From the NCBI RefSeq assembly GCF_012927185.1, contig NZ_JABBGB010000001.1, forward strand, positions 1,550,001 through 1,614,000: a stretch of DNA of 64,000 nucleotides, written 5' to 3'. Shown here in pieces: positions 17,830 through 27,052 of the stretch. The stretch is from Pseudoflavitalea sp. G-6-1-2 (GTDB lineage Bacteria; Bacteroidota; Bacteroidia; Chitinophagales; Chitinophagaceae). The position numbers and the translations under genes are program-made. Numbering within the stretch: the stretch's first letter is position 1; each line of letters opens with the position of its first letter. The notes below the pieces were generated by a model. That model saw only the letters and a program-made list of their open reading frames with translations. It ran no database searches and was not told where the DNA came from.

Positions 17830-18828
17830 TTGTTACCACTGAACAAAAATATCAAATTAATCCTCAATTATGTGATAGGCCCGCTGGTGTTTTGCCTGCT
17901 GGCTTTTTCTATCTATAAACAATTGAACCGCCAGCCTAACTGGGAGCAGTCTCTTCATCAGATAAAAGAGGCGTTTGCAGGCATGCAGATCGGTAAACTG
18001 GTGGTGGTGATTCTGCTGATGCTGATCAATTGGGGAATAGAAGCACGCAAGTGGCAGCTGGTGATCAGAAAGCTGCAACCACTATCGCTGTGGCAGAGTA
18101 CCAAAGCGATCTTTACCGGTACAACGCTGGCCTTTTTTACACCCAACAGAATGGGTGAGTACTTCGGGAGAATTCTCTACATCGAAGAAGGCAACCGCAT
18201 CAAGGCCATCTCGCTTACCATTGTGTGCAGTATGGCACAACTGCTGGTTACTATGATTGCCGGATTGGTAGGCCTCATTTATCTGCGCCATACCATATTA
18301 ACTACCCAGCCGGCAGATGAGAGCATGGCATTCTGGATCAATACGGTTTTGTGGGTAACCGTGTTCGGCGCTGTGGTTTTAACCCTTCTTTATTTCAGGC
18401 TGGCATGGTTAGTGAAAGGATTAGAGATGATCCCGAAACTGGGTAAAATGGTTAAGTATATCCGGGTTTTGGATTCTTTTAACGCAACTATCTTATGGAA
18501 GATCTTGTCTTTGAGTATTATACGGTATGCAGTATTCGTAGCACAGTATTATCTGCTCTTTGAGGTATTCAATGTAGGCCTTACACTAACGGAAACCTTT
18601 GCTTCTATGGCAGTTGTGTTTCTGGTGTTGGCCATTGTGCCTTCCATTGCCATGATAACTGAATTGGGTGTACGCTGGAAGGCCAGTATCGAACTGGTAC
18701 AATTTTTTAGCACAAATATGATAGGGGTACTTGCCACTTCATTGTCTATATGGGTTATCAATCTGGTAATACCGGCATTGATTGGAAGTTTACTAATTTT
18801 AAGTATCCGAATTTTCAGAAACAGGTAG
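17830..18828 (+). CDS. Flippase-like integral membrane protein (lysylphosphatidylglycerol synthetase TM family)
   Basis: About 330 residues with seven to nine hydrophobic helices and the family's GTTLAFFTPNRMGEYFGRI signature near residue 95-115. Members (UPF0104 / LPG_synthase_TM) are polytopic inner-membrane proteins; some flip lipids, and most Bacteroidota members are uncharacterised. The start is not an ATG: a TTG at 17830 is the first possible one, and CTG at 17839 would give the more family-like opening (M)NKNIKLILNYVIGPL. It is divergent from ruvC with fewer than 50 bases between them, so the two promoters must overlap. The DUF3108 gene follows after 41 bases. Confidence 0.8.
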   Translation: MLPLNKNIKLILNYVIGPLVFCLLAFSIYKQLNRQPNWEQSLHQIKEAFAGMQIGKLVVVILLMLINWGIEARKWQLVIRKLQPLSLWQSTKAIFTGTTLAFFTPNRMGEYFGRILYIEEGNRIKAISLTIVCSMAQLLVTMIAGLVGLIYLRHTILTTQPADESMAFWINTVLWVTVFGAVVLTLLYFRLAWLVKGLEMIPKLGKMVKYIRVLDSFNATILWKILSLSIIRYAVFVAQYYLLFEVFNVGLTLTETFASMAVVFLVLAIVPSIAMITELGVRWKASIELVQFFSTNMIGVLATSLSIWVINLVIPALIGSLLILSIRIFRNR

Positions 18829-18869
18829 CGCCACGGTACATATTTTATAATTAATCAGACGAGCTATTC

Positions 18870-19664
18870 ATGAAACTCTACAGAACCGGACTTTTGGCAA
18901 TCTTAATCGTAGCCAGCTTTCCACTGGAAGCAGGTGATGGCTTCTGCAATCTGCGCAACACGTCGTTCGCAGCAGGGGAACAGATTACTTTCAAAGTATT
19001 CTACACAGTTGTGGGCGCATACTTCGGAGCAGGTGAAGCCAATTTCACTACCACGCTGGAGCGCATGAACAACAAGCCTGTTTATCACTTGGTGGGTGAT
19101 GGAAAAACTTACAGCTTCTACGATAATTTCTTCAAGGTGCGCGATAAGTATGAAAGCTATATCGATACCGCTACGCTGCAGCCATATCGTTTCGTGCGCA
19201 ATATCGATGAAGGCGGATACAAAAAATACGAACACGTTACCTTCAACAAAACCACCAATACAGCCGTAACCAATAACGGTGTGTTCAAAACGCCGGAGTG
19301 TATTCAGGATGTATTGAGCGCCATCTTCTACGCACGCAATATCGATTTCAACAGTTACAAACCCGGCGATAAGATCACTTTCTCCATGTTCCTCGATAAT
19401 GAGGTGTACGAAATGTATATCCGCTATCTCGGAAAAGAAACCATCAAAACCAAGTATGGTAAATTCCGTGCAGTGAAGTTTAAACCGCTGCTCATCAAAG
19501 GAACCATCTTCGAAGGTGGAGAAAAAATGACGGTATGGGTAAGCGATGATGCCAATCATATTCCGGTTCGCATCGAGAGCCCCATTTCTGTTGGAAGCAT
19601 TAAAGTGGATATGATCAGCTACAGAAACCTGAGACACAGGCTCACTTCTCTGATCAGCCTGTAA
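18870..19664 (+). CDS. DUF3108 domain-containing exported protein
   Basis: 264 residues with an N-terminal signal sequence (MKLYRTGLLAILIVASFPLE) and a DUF3108 domain over most of the rest: AAGEQITFKVFYTVVGAYFG, GDGKTYSFYDNFFKVRDKYE, CIQDVLSAIFYARNI, then GKFRAVKFKPLLIKGTIF and MTVWVSDDANHIPVRIES. DUF3108 proteins are periplasmic or outer-membrane associated with an up-and-down beta fold like LolA/LolB; no biochemical role is established. It lies 41 bases after the flippase-like gene on the same strand and is followed by a clear terminator, so the pair may be one unit acting on envelope lipids (inference). Confidence 0.85.
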   Translation: MKLYRTGLLAILIVASFPLEAGDGFCNLRNTSFAAGEQITFKVFYTVVGAYFGAGEANFTTTLERMNNKPVYHLVGDGKTYSFYDNFFKVRDKYESYIDTATLQPYRFVRNIDEGGYKKYEHVTFNKTTNTAVTNNGVFKTPECIQDVLSAIFYARNIDFNSYKPGDKITFSMFLDNEVYEMYIRYLGKETIKTKYGKFRAVKFKPLLIKGTIFEGGEKMTVWVSDDANHIPVRIESPISVGSIKVDMISYRNLRHRLTSLISL

Positions 19665-19693
19665 CCCACTTTCAGCTCCTTAAAAAAAATATT

Positions 19694-19722
19694 GGCCCGC
19701 CATCTGGCGGGTCTTTTGTTTT
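19694..19722 (+). terminator. Rho-independent terminator after the DUF3108 gene
   Basis: CCCGCCA (19696-19702) pairs with TGGCGGG (19705-19711), extended weakly at the base, with a following T-rich run. Confidence 0.85.
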
Positions 19723-19828
19723 TGATAATGGACTATTATCTTTAATATGTGGAAGAAAGTTAATTTATCATTGCCTTTTTCTTTGGCGCTGTTTTGATCA
19801 TTACTGTTGCTTTATTTTGGGCCCGGTT

Positions 19829-20425
19829 ATGGAAAGGAGTACTTCATATTGTGAGACTCAACTACTGCATCAGCTCGCCGATGGCAGCGATGCAGCGCTG
19901 AGGCAGCTGTTCAAAATTTACCGCGACCGGCTTTTCTTTTACATTGCTAAGATTACAAAATCGGAGCAGGTGGCAGAAGAGCTGGTGATGGATGTATTTA
20001 TGAAAATCTGGACCCACCGCTCGAAAATGAGTGAGGTGGACAATTTCGATTCTTACCTGTTTCGCATCGCCCGCAATAAATCTATAGACTTTCTCCGCTC
20101 AGCAGCCGGCAATGCCCGTTTGCAGGAACTGCTCTGGGATCAGATCCAGGCCATTGCTGCCAATGACCATGCTGATACGCGCCTGCTTGTAAAAGAGTTC
20201 GAATCGAAACAACGCGAAGCCGTACTGGCACTGTCCCCTCAGCGCAGAAAAGTGTACACGCTCAGGCACGATGAGCAGCTGTCTCACGAAGAGATTGCCT
20301 CTCAACTGAATGTATCGCGCTACACCGTAAACAACCACCTGGTTGAAGCACAGAAATTCGTACACAGATACCTGGCCCAGAACATGGACCTGGCCATGGT
20401 TTTGCTGATCGCAAAAATTCTGTAA
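19829..20425 (+). CDS. ECF RNA polymerase sigma-70 factor (Bacteroidota FecI-like)
   Basis: 198 residues from the ATG at 19829 (a TTG at 19817 is in frame but less likely). Region 2 is seen in LFKIYRDRLFFYIAKI, EQVAEELVMDVFMKIW and FDSYLFRIARNKSIDFLR. Region 4 is LSPQRRKVYTLRHDEQLSHE, then EIASQLNVSRYTVNNHL, a helix-turn-helix that reads the -35 box. The next gene is a FecR anti-sigma factor, then a SusC with an STN signalling domain, so this is the sigma subunit of a cell-surface signalling system. Its target promoter is presumably in front of the FecR or SusC gene, but I cannot define a motif. Confidence 0.93.
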   Translation: MERSTSYCETQLLHQLADGSDAALRQLFKIYRDRLFFYIAKITKSEQVAEELVMDVFMKIWTHRSKMSEVDNFDSYLFRIARNKSIDFLRSAAGNARLQELLWDQIQAIAANDHADTRLLVKEFESKQREAVLALSPQRRKVYTLRHDEQLSHEEIASQLNVSRYTVNNHLVEAQKFVHRYLAQNMDLAMVLLIAKIL

Positions 20426-20501
20426 GTTTTTTTTCTCCCTCACTAGTTAATCGCCTTTTTTACTTCGTCATTATTGGCAGCAACCATTATTGTCCACAAT
20501 T

Positions 20502-21734
20502 ATGAGCATGGATCAACAATACTCATGGCAGTATCTGATAGAAAAGTATTCCAGCAACACCATCTCCCAGGATGAGCTGGAAGCCTTGCTGTCGATGGCG
20601 CGGAGTGGACAATTCGATGAGGCTTTCACCGAGGCATTGCTGCAGCAATGGGAAGCAGCCAAAGAAGAGCAGCGCGAAACCGGCATCAACTGGGACGAAA
20701 AGTTCGATGCCCTGTTCAGCACAAGCAACGAAGCCGAAGTAATTCCCGTGCTTCCCAAAAACAACAGAAAGTGGTATGCCGTGGCTGCAGCAGTAGCGCT
20801 GTTGCTCAGCGCAGGTGTTTTCTACACGCTGAACCATTCAAAAACGCAGACTGCAAAAACAACTGAAACCGTTGCGCAGAAAGCCGCCACCATCAATATT
20901 GCTCCCGGCAATAATGGTGCAGTACTTACACTCGCCGATGGCAGCCAGGTAGTGCTGGATAGTGCCGGCAACGGCGTACTGGCCATGCAGGGCAAGACCT
21001 GTGTACGCAACAACAACGGAACATTGTTGTACGACGAAGGCAATGCTCAATCCGGCGATGTTCAGTACAACACGCTCACCACTCCCAAAGGAAAACAATT
21101 TCAACTCATATTGGCTGATGGCACCAAAGTATGGCTGAATGCAGCTTCTTCAATCCGTTACCCTACCGTTTTTACACAGCATACCCGCCAGGTGGCCATC
21201 ACCGGCGAAGCCTATTTTGAAGTGGCTCATGGCAAACGCAGTACCGGCGCAGGTTCTGTGGCGCAGCCATTTATAGTGCAGTTCAATAATGCAGCAGGCC
21301 AGAGCGGCCAGGTGCAGGTATTGGGCACTCATTTCAATATCAATGCCTATGAAGATGAGGCCGCTGTTAAGACCACCCTGCTGGAGGGCAAGGTGAAAGT
21401 GGCTATGAACAATCAGTCTGTGCTGCTCGATCCGGGACAGCAGGCATCTGTAAACAAGCAGGGCAGCATCAAAACCCTCGACCATGCAGATACCGATGCC
21501 GTAATGGCCTGGAAGAATGGCTTCTTCTCATTCAATGGAACCGATATGGAAACTATGATGCGCCAGATAGCACGCTGGTACGATGTGGAGATCGAATATG
21601 CAGGTGCAGTACCCAACAGAAAGTTCGGAGGAGAGATCCCCCGCAACAGCAATGCTGCACAGGTATTGAAGATCATGGAAGAAAGTGAAGTGCGTTTCAA
21701 AGTATCAGGAAAGAAAATAACCGTACTACCCTAG
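20502..21734 (+). CDS. FecR-family anti-sigma factor
   Basis: About 410 residues. An N-terminal cytoplasmic helical region (SWQYLIEKYSSNTISQDELE) binds the sigma factor. One membrane helix follows (WYAVAAAVALLLSAGVFYTL, about residues 87-106), then the periplasmic FecR domain with TPKGKQFQLILADGTKVWLN and RQVAITGEAYFEVAH, and a C-terminal DUF4974 domain (MMRQIARWYDVEIEYAG, NSNAAQVLKIMEESEVRFKV). The protein passes the signal from the STN domain of the neighbouring SusC across the inner membrane. It starts 76 bases after the sigma gene. ATG codons at 20502 and 20508 are both possible. Confidence 0.93.
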   Translation: MSMDQQYSWQYLIEKYSSNTISQDELEALLSMARSGQFDEAFTEALLQQWEAAKEEQRETGINWDEKFDALFSTSNEAEVIPVLPKNNRKWYAVAAAVALLLSAGVFYTLNHSKTQTAKTTETVAQKAATINIAPGNNGAVLTLADGSQVVLDSAGNGVLAMQGKTCVRNNNGTLLYDEGNAQSGDVQYNTLTTPKGKQFQLILADGTKVWLNAASSIRYPTVFTQHTRQVAITGEAYFEVAHGKRSTGAGSVAQPFIVQFNNAAGQSGQVQVLGTHFNINAYEDEAAVKTTLLEGKVKVAMNNQSVLLDPGQQASVNKQGSIKTLDHADTDAVMAWKNGFFSFNGTDMETMMRQIARWYDVEIEYAGAVPNRKFGGEIPRNSNAAQVLKIMEESEVRFKVSGKKITVLP

Positions 21735-21854
21735 AATTCTTTAACTGTAAAATACAGGATGGCCTGAAAAAAGAAACCGCCCCGATTGGAGGATCGTGAC
21801 GGTGAATTTGGGCAATCCACATTTGTTGTCGCAAACTGTTTCTTAATCCCAAAC

Positions 21855-24800
21855 ATGAACAAAAGTATGCAAAAAAATTCGTGCATACCCCTTGCTCTGT
21901 GCAGGCGTGGTATGCTCACAAAAACGCTGTTGATTATGAAGTTCACAGCAATTTTCTTACTGGTAGCCAGCCTATGTTGCAGTGCTGCCGCCATAGGGCA
22001 GAAAGTGACGCTTTTCGGAAAAGCAATGTCCATGCAGAAAGTGTTCCGTGAGATCAAAAAACAAACAGGTGTTGCTTTCTTCTTCGACGAAAACTGGTTG
22101 AAAGAAACAGCTCCTGTTACCATCGATGCAGCAGGCCTTCCGCTCGAAAAAGTATTGGATCTCTGTTTTGCAAATCAACCGGTCACTTACTCAGTTGTAG
22201 GTAAAACAGTAGTGATCAAAAAGAAAACCCCTGTTACCGATTTTGTTGATGCATTGGCAGATTTCGGCATCATCAAAGGAAAGGTTACCGACGAAAAGGG
22301 TGAGCCGCTTTCCAATGTATCTGTGATGGTTAAAGGAACTACCAAAGGTACTTCCACCAACAGCAATGGCGAGTTCTCCATCGATGCAGATGCAGGCAGT
22401 GTGCTGGTTTTTTCCATCATCGGATATAAATCTTCCGATTATAAAGTAGGAAACGCTGGTAACGCTTCGGTTAATATTCAAATGCAGGTAGAAGCTACTA
22501 CGTCAAGCGAAGTGGTGGTTATTGGTTATGGTACCATGAAGAAAAGTGATCTGTCTGCAGCGGTTTCTACAGTGCCTAATCTGGCACAGGCCAAAGACCG
22601 CCCCGTTACCAGTGTTGAAGGTATGATCCAGGGCAGGGTTCCTGGTGTTACTGTTATCAGCAATGGTGGCCATCCCAACAGTACACCGAAAGTTACTATC
22701 CGCGGTATGGGATCGAGAAGCGACGAGTCTATTCTGGTGGTAGTGGATGGTGTCCCCAATGCTATCTATAATCCTGCTGACGTTGAATCAGTTACTATTT
22801 TAAAAGATGCCGCTTCTGCTGCTATCTACGGTGCTTTTACAGGCGCTTCCGGTGTTATGCTTATCACTACGCGTCAGGCAGGAAAAGGAAAAACAGGTGT
22901 TGAATACAATGGCTTTGTTGGTATGAAGTCCGCCTGGAAAACACTGCAGTCACTCACTGCTGAAGACGAAGCGAAGGTTTCCAATCTCGCGTATACCAAT
23001 GCAGGTCTCGACCCGCTTGCAGGATGGAATGCTGCCCTTAACCCATATGCGCAGGTTACCCGTACCAACTGGATGGACGAGATCTTCAGAACAGGATTGA
23101 TTCATCGTCATACCATTTCATTGAATACCAGCGGCGAAAAATCTTCGACTATGCTGCAGGGAAGATATGAAGATGAGCAGGGAACCCTCCTGAACACCTA
23201 TAACAAAAATCTTTCTCTCCGATTCAATACCAACTATACTTTCAATCGTTTTGTGAAACTGCGTCAGGATCTGTTCTGGAACAATAACGACAGTCGCGGT
23301 ACACAAACTTCCAGCGGTTATAGCGGAGTGATCCTTTCCGCGATCTACATGCCGAGATCCGCTACTCCTTACTATGAAGATGGAAGCTTCGGTGGTGTTG
23401 GTCCGCGCGATTCGAAATACCTCGGTATCCATGGCGATGCCATCAACCCCGTTGGTACTTTGCTGAGGAACAAACCTTACAACCGGAATTCAGATGTTCA
23501 GTCGGTTACTGAACTGGGTATTTCTTCGATTGTTCCGGGACTGGCGCTCACTTCGAGATTCTCCTATCGTTATACAAATATTCTGTACAAGAATTTTGAA
23601 CCGATGAGAACAGAGCCTGGCAAGCCCAGCAATCAGAACTACCTCACAGATACAACCAACAGAGCGTATCATTGGATCTGGGAAAATACCCTCAACTATA
23701 CCAAAACCATTGGCAGACATAATATCGGAGCAATGGCTTCCATGACTGCTCAGGAAAGCCGCAACCGCCGTTTAAAGCTGGCCGCGCGTGGATTTGGAAA
23801 TGAAGAAGACTGGGCGCAGTTCTATGATAATGCAGGCATTCTGGATCAGGATCGTCCAAGAAGTTATGATGAGAAAGACCGGAATATTTCTTATGTAGGA
23901 CGTTTGTCGTACAGCTGGGCAGACCGTTATTTCCTTACTGCCAGCTACCGGTATGATATTGCAGCCAGACTTCCCATCAACAAAAAAGGAATCGGTACGC
24001 CAGGTGTAACTGCTGCATGGAAGATCAGCTCTGAACCATTTTTCAAATCGGAGGTAATTGATTTTCTGAAACTGCGTGCCAGCTGGGGACGCATCGGAAA
24101 CCTGAGCTCTGTAGGCAAAGGGTATGGCTATCCTCAGTTGTATCCGAGTGATCTTTATCAGGTAGGTAACGGAGCTCCACTTACCACTTCGCTGTACCTG
24201 AACAGCCAGTTCAATCCAAACCTCACATGGGAAACTTCCGAGCAGTGGGATATTGGACTGGATGTAACGTTGCTGGATAAACGACTTTCATTCACTGCAG
24301 ATTACTTCAATAAAGAAACCTTCGATCTGATCAAAACACAGGATACCAAATGGCCCAACTCCATGGGTCTGGGCGCTCCTCTTATCAATGAAGGCCTGAT
24401 CAGAAATACAGGATTTGAACTTTCTGCCAACTGGAAAGACAAAGCAGGTGAGATCACTTACGAAGTGGGAGCCAATATCGCAACCCTGAAGAACAGAGTG
24501 GTTGAGATCGATGAAAATCCTAAAAGCTTCTGGGCACACACCGAAAGCTGGAGAAGTGTTCTTACTCCTTACCGCAGTACTGCCGGTCAGCCTTATTATT
24601 CTTACTGGCTGATTCAGTCTGAAGGCATCTTTCAGTCCGATGCAGAGGCAGCAGCTTATACCGGTAAAGACGGACAAAGAATTCAGCCGAATGCAAAAGC
24701 CGGTGACCTGAAGTTCAAAGACAACGATGGCAATGGTAAGATCGATGATGGCGACCGCATGTACATGGGCAGCGCCTTCCCTGATCTCACATATGGTTTC

Positions 24801-25253
24801 AATGCAACCATCAACTGGAAGAATTGGGATTTCAGTGTATTTCTGCAAGGGGTGAGTGGTGTTAAACTCTTCAATGCCTTCAAGCAATCTACACTCAACG
24901 GATCTGAGCAGGGATACAACCGCTGGGATAAAATTCTCGGTGCATGGTCTCCGGAGAATCCAAATTCAGACATTCCGCGCATCTCTGCAAAAGATGCCAA
25001 CAAGAACTTCCAGACAGCTTCTGACTGGTATCTGGAGAACGGCAACTACATGCGTGTGAAGAATGTACTGATCGGCTACACATTCCCTAAAATGAAATGG
25101 AACTCCGGTCTTCGTGTATACATCACCGCAGATAACCTGCTTACGATTACCAAATACTCCGGCATGGACCCTGAAGTGGGCGGTGTAGGAATGGATGGCG
25201 GCCAGTTCCCTGTGTCGCGCACATTCGCGATCGGCGCCAAATTAAACTTATGA
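21855..25253 (+). CDS. SusC/RagA-type TonB-dependent outer-membrane transporter with STN signalling domain
   Basis: 1132 residues. After a signal segment (MKFTAIFLLVASLCCSAAA) come an STN domain (GKAMSMQKVFREIKKQTGVA), a carboxypeptidase-regulatory-like domain (GKVTDEKGEPLSNVSVMVKG), the TonB-dependent plug (VVVIGYGTMKKSDLSAAVS; TIRGMGSRSDESILVVVDGV) and a 22-stranded barrel that ends ISRTFAIGAKLNL-like (SRTFAIGAKLNL). SusC proteins import glycans or peptides captured by the paired SusD lid. The STN domain contacts FecR, so this pair both imports and reports its substrate. The start is the ATG at 21855; a longer frame to 21786 lacks a start-like context. SusD begins 20 bases downstream. Confidence 0.96.
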   Translation: MNKSMQKNSCIPLALCRRGMLTKTLLIMKFTAIFLLVASLCCSAAAIGQKVTLFGKAMSMQKVFREIKKQTGVAFFFDENWLKETAPVTIDAAGLPLEKVLDLCFANQPVTYSVVGKTVVIKKKTPVTDFVDALADFGIIKGKVTDEKGEPLSNVSVMVKGTTKGTSTNSNGEFSIDADAGSVLVFSIIGYKSSDYKVGNAGNASVNIQMQVEATTSSEVVVIGYGTMKKSDLSAAVSTVPNLAQAKDRPVTSVEGMIQGRVPGVTVISNGGHPNSTPKVTIRGMGSRSDESILVVVDGVPNAIYNPADVESVTILKDAASAAIYGAFTGASGVMLITTRQAGKGKTGVEYNGFVGMKSAWKTLQSLTAEDEAKVSNLAYTNAGLDPLAGWNAALNPYAQVTRTNWMDEIFRTGLIHRHTISLNTSGEKSSTMLQGRYEDEQGTLLNTYNKNLSLRFNTNYTFNRFVKLRQDLFWNNNDSRGTQTSSGYSGVILSAIYMPRSATPYYEDGSFGGVGPRDSKYLGIHGDAINPVGTLLRNKPYNRNSDVQSVTELGISSIVPGLALTSRFSYRYTNILYKNFEPMRTEPGKPSNQNYLTDTTNRAYHWIWENTLNYTKTIGRHNIGAMASMTAQESRNRRLKLAARGFGNEEDWAQFYDNAGILDQDRPRSYDEKDRNISYVGRLSYSWADRYFLTASYRYDIAARLPINKKGIGTPGVTAAWKISSEPFFKSEVIDFLKLRASWGRIGNLSSVGKGYGYPQLYPSDLYQVGNGAPLTTSLYLNSQFNPNLTWETSEQWDIGLDVTLLDKRLSFTADYFNKETFDLIKTQDTKWPNSMGLGAPLINEGLIRNTGFELSANWKDKAGEITYEVGANIATLKNRVVEIDENPKSFWAHTESWRSVLTPYRSTAGQPYYSYWLIQSEGIFQSDAEAAAYTGKDGQRIQPNAKAGDLKFKDNDGNGKIDDGDRMYMGSAFPDLTYGFNATINWKNWDFSVFLQGVSGVKLFNAFKQSTLNGSEQGYNRWDKILGAWSPENPNSDIPRISAKDANKNFQTASDWYLENGNYMRVKNVLIGYTFPKMKWNSGLRVYITADNLLTITKYSGMDPEVGGVGMDGGQFPVSRTFAIGAKLNL

Positions 25254-25273
25254 TCGATTAAACTCTGACAACA

Positions 25274-26875
25274 ATGATTAAAAATACGCTCTATAAAATC
25301 TCCTGTATCGCGCTGCTGGCAGTGCAGACAGGCTGTTCAAAAAACTGGGTGGATGTAACCCCAAAAGGTAATCCTTCCACAGGTGTGTTCTGGCAAAGCG
25401 ACAAGGATCTCGAAAAAGCTATCGCAGCTGTGTATGTGCCCATGGCTTATGAAAGCACCTGGGGCCGCGATCTGTTCTGGGTTCAGAATGCCAGTGACGA
25501 TCTGGTAGTAGGCCGTGTAAAAGCAGACGGAGAAAATATCAAGAACTTTATTCCTACCGGCCGCGAAGGATATCTTTCCGAAGGATACAACGATCTCTAC
25601 TGGCTCATCAACAAAGCCAATCAGGTGATCGAAGGCGCTCCTAAAGCAAAGAATGTTACTGAGTCTCTTCGTCAGCGCGTAATCGGTGAAGCATATTTCA
25701 TGCGCGGGTTTGCTCATTTCTGGATTGCATCTGTATGGGGTCATAAAGACCGTGGAGTAGCATTCGACGGACCTGAAAATGCAGAGTACGGCAAACGCAT
25801 TGCGCCACAGCTTCCTTCAGTTACCGATAATTACAAACAGGTGATCAGCGATCTTACCAAAGCAGCAGAACTGTTGCCGTTGTTTCAAAGTTATAATGCC
25901 GGTAATCAGGGCAGAGCGCATAAGGCGGCTGCATGGGGCTATATGGTGAAAACATATGCCTACTGGGCTCAGTACGATAACAGCAAATGGGCACAGATTC
26001 CCGATCTCTGCGAGAAAATCAAAAACGAAGGTGGCCGTGCGCTGATCAAGAACCAACCGAATGTTGCCGACAACTACAAAAAGGTGTTCGCTATCGAGAA
26101 CAACTGGAGCAGCGAGTACATCTGGTCCGTTACTTCCGGCGTAACCGGAGGATCTGAGTTTCCCGGTGTAATTCTGGAGAACAAAGGATGGGGTGTTTAC
26201 AACGGATGGGGCTACTTCCAGCCAACCGAAGAGCTGTACAAGGAGTACGAAGCGAATGATCCGCGCAGAGAAGCCACCATTCTGAAGTTCAACGATAAGT
26301 TCACATACTTCGGTGTAGAAAGAAAGTACTGGTCTACCAACAGCCTTTCCGGTTTCCAGATCAATAAATACATGGAACCATACAGCTATGGTAAAAACAA
26401 TAATGCAGCAGAAAATCCGATGATCAACCAGAGTGGTGATTATCCGACTACCAAACTGAACCTGCCATTGCTGCGTTATGCGGAGATCCTGCTCTTCAAG
26501 GCAGAGGCGCTGATTCAGCTGGGACGCAGCGGAGAAGCGGCTGCACCGTTGAATGAAGTTCGCGCACGTGTAGGGCTCGATCCTGTATTGTCTCCTACAA
26601 TGGCCGATCTCAAACACGAGCGTCGTGTGGAGCTGGCTTGCGAATGGACAGACAGACTGAAAGACCTCAAACGCTGGGGTGATTACGATAAGATCAATGC
26701 GCCGCTTCATGGCCGCAAGCATACAGATCTTACGAATCCTGAATCTCCATTTAATGTGGTGGAGATCTGGCCTGCGCGTCATTTCGATCCGGCAAAACAT
26801 ATGGCATGGCCTATTTCTCCGGATGAGATTGCAAGGGCCAACGGTGCATACAAACAAACACCGGGCTGGGAATAA
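25274..26875 (+). CDS. SusD/RagB-type nutrient-binding outer-membrane lipoprotein
   Basis: 533 residues. A lipoprotein signal ends at the cysteine of AVQTGCSKNW, so the protein is anchored in the outer membrane, and probably surface exposed. The N-terminal SusD-like region has TGVFWQSDKDLEKAIAAVY and RQRVIGEAYFMRGFAHFW. The C-terminal RagB/SusD domain has LNLPLLRYAEILLFKAEALI and LKHERRVELACEWTDRLKDL, both typical. It forms a lid over the SusC barrel and chooses the substrate, which cannot be read from sequence. No glycoside hydrolase, lyase or sulfatase gene is next to the pair, unlike a full polysaccharide utilisation locus. Confidence 0.95.
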   Translation: MIKNTLYKISCIALLAVQTGCSKNWVDVTPKGNPSTGVFWQSDKDLEKAIAAVYVPMAYESTWGRDLFWVQNASDDLVVGRVKADGENIKNFIPTGREGYLSEGYNDLYWLINKANQVIEGAPKAKNVTESLRQRVIGEAYFMRGFAHFWIASVWGHKDRGVAFDGPENAEYGKRIAPQLPSVTDNYKQVISDLTKAAELLPLFQSYNAGNQGRAHKAAAWGYMVKTYAYWAQYDNSKWAQIPDLCEKIKNEGGRALIKNQPNVADNYKKVFAIENNWSSEYIWSVTSGVTGGSEFPGVILENKGWGVYNGWGYFQPTEELYKEYEANDPRREATILKFNDKFTYFGVERKYWSTNSLSGFQINKYMEPYSYGKNNNAAENPMINQSGDYPTTKLNLPLLRYAEILLFKAEALIQLGRSGEAAAPLNEVRARVGLDPVLSPTMADLKHERRVELACEWTDRLKDLKRWGDYDKINAPLHGRKHTDLTNPESPFNVVEIWPARHFDPAKHMAWPISPDEIARANGAYKQTPGWE

Positions 26876-26904
26876 GAAAGCTTTTTCCTTTAACCCATAA
26901 ACAA

Positions 26905-26935
26905 AAGGGGCTGACCATCTGGTTCAGCCCCTTGT
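26905..26935 (+). terminator. Terminator of the sigma-FecR-SusCD unit
   Basis: AAGGGGCTGACC (26905-26916) pairs with GGTTCAGCCCCTT (26921-26933) with one bulged base, 29 bases after the SusD stop. The following tract is only moderately T-rich. Confidence 0.75.
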
Positions 26936-26981
26936 TATTGCAGCCGGTTGAAATTACTTCGGAAGCGTCTGAGCATAGCGC

Positions 26982-27030
26982 TACAAAACAGCATAGGCTG
27001 ACCTTTGGGGCCAGCCTATGCTGTTTTGTA
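26982..27030. terminator. 19-bp perfect inverted repeat, probable bidirectional terminator
   Basis: TACAAAACAGCATAGGCTG (26982-27000) pairs perfectly with 27012-27030 around an 11-nt spacer. It sits between the convergent SusD and metallo-hydrolase genes, 22 bases from the latter's stop. Runs of T occur inside and just beyond the right arm. Confidence 0.65.
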
Positions 27031-27052
27031 TTTTGATTGAAAACGCTGTCGG

